Origin: Acidobacteriota bacterium
GTDB taxonomy: Bacteria > Acidobacteriota > Vicinamibacteria > Vicinamibacterales > UBA2999
Length of the DNA stretch: 39,472 nt
Reading direction: 5' to 3'
Assembly (NCBI GenBank): GCA_016213695.1
Contig: JACQZV010000087.1
Location: 1 to 39,472, forward strand
Positions 39,354 through 39,472 of the stretch are shown piece by piece (the stretch's first letter is position 1; each line of letters opens with the position of its first letter). Made by a program: the position numbers and the translations under genes. The notes under the pieces were generated by a model. That model did no database searches and was not told where the DNA came from. It worked only from the letters and a program-made list of their open reading frames with translations.

Positions 39354-39472
39354 CCGGCGCCGGCGAGCCGGGGCCGCGGCCGGCCGCGGAGACGGCGGAG
39401 CTGCAAGCGAGCCTACGCCAGCGCGTGGGCGAGATAAGCCGCCGGTTCCCCGACCCGTACTGGCGGGAGCTC
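39350..39472 (+). CDS. N-terminal fragment, probable acyl-CoA dehydrogenase
   Basis: GTG 39350 overlaps the upstream TGA, and 41 codons run to the window edge. The residues QRVGEISRRFPDPYWREL resemble the N-terminal helix of acyl-CoA dehydrogenases ('I..FPDEYWRELD'). The flavin-binding part is outside the window, so the family is a guess from this one segment. Confidence 0.5.
   Translation, partial: MTGAGEPGPRPAAETAELQASLRQRVGEISRRFPDPYWREL

Overview
The window is high-GC bacterial chromosome that most resembles Acidobacteriota, probably class Vicinamibacteria. This is inferred from gene content: two very large Oar-type TonB-dependent receptors with an N-terminal carboxypeptidase-like domain, secreted 'PDGRPDLSGVW' proteins, a C-terminal fragment resembling acidobacterial VWFA-related proteins, many secreted lipoproteins, and dense intergenic repeats. 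No rRNA, phage, transposase, integrase or CRISPR array was seen. One tRNA-Ser(CGA) is present.

Layout. 1-2784: end of a secreted protein, a DUF1330 protein, a secreted protein of unknown function and an isopropylmalate/homocitrate-synthase-like enzyme. 2964-6816: a four-gene molybdenum hydroxylase operon (FAD subunit, 2Fe-2S subunit, and a molybdopterin subunit split into two coupled genes). 6826-7710: a zinc-protease lipoprotein. 7867-12323: an Oar-type receptor with an LVIVD-repeat secreted protein. 12426-23206: eleven tightly packed plus-strand genes (M24 peptidase/hydrolase, 2-hydroxyacid dehydrogenase, Zn-alcohol dehydrogenase, secreted GlcG/HbpS-like protein, complete Liv-type ABC importer, PHP hydrolase, threonine ammonia-lyase), which look like one uptake-and-catabolism operon. 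23304-25087: tadA, tRNA-Ser and an aldo/keto reductase. 25331-28348: second Oar-type receptor. 28439-29299: a subclass-B3-like metallo-beta-lactamase-fold protein. 29384-30901: a YeiH-family transporter behind a short polycysteine reading frame and an intrinsic terminator. 30988-36373: GYD protein, cupin lipoprotein, heme-motif/propeller lipoprotein, Tat-exported SMP-30 protein and a hydroxyisobutyrate-dehydrogenase-like enzyme. 36424-38100: gamma-glutamyltransferase. 38212-39472: a two-subunit ThDP decarboxylase coupled to the start of a probable acyl-CoA dehydrogenase.

The best candidate for something undescribed is the leader of the YeiH gene. It has a ribosome-binding site, a 30-codon frame with six Cys codons (five consecutive TGT), a pairing region that competes with a strong terminator, and then the transporter gene. 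This is the architecture of a cysteine-responsive attenuator.

The second theme is repeats. Most intergenic gaps carry either arrays of 7- or 8-nt units, often folded as inverted repeats and placed against stop codons, or a GTAGGGCGGGT...GACCCGCC palindrome. One palindrome copy lies in frame inside gamma-glutamyltransferase just before its catalytic Thr, and one hairpin forms the tail of the GlcG-like protein.
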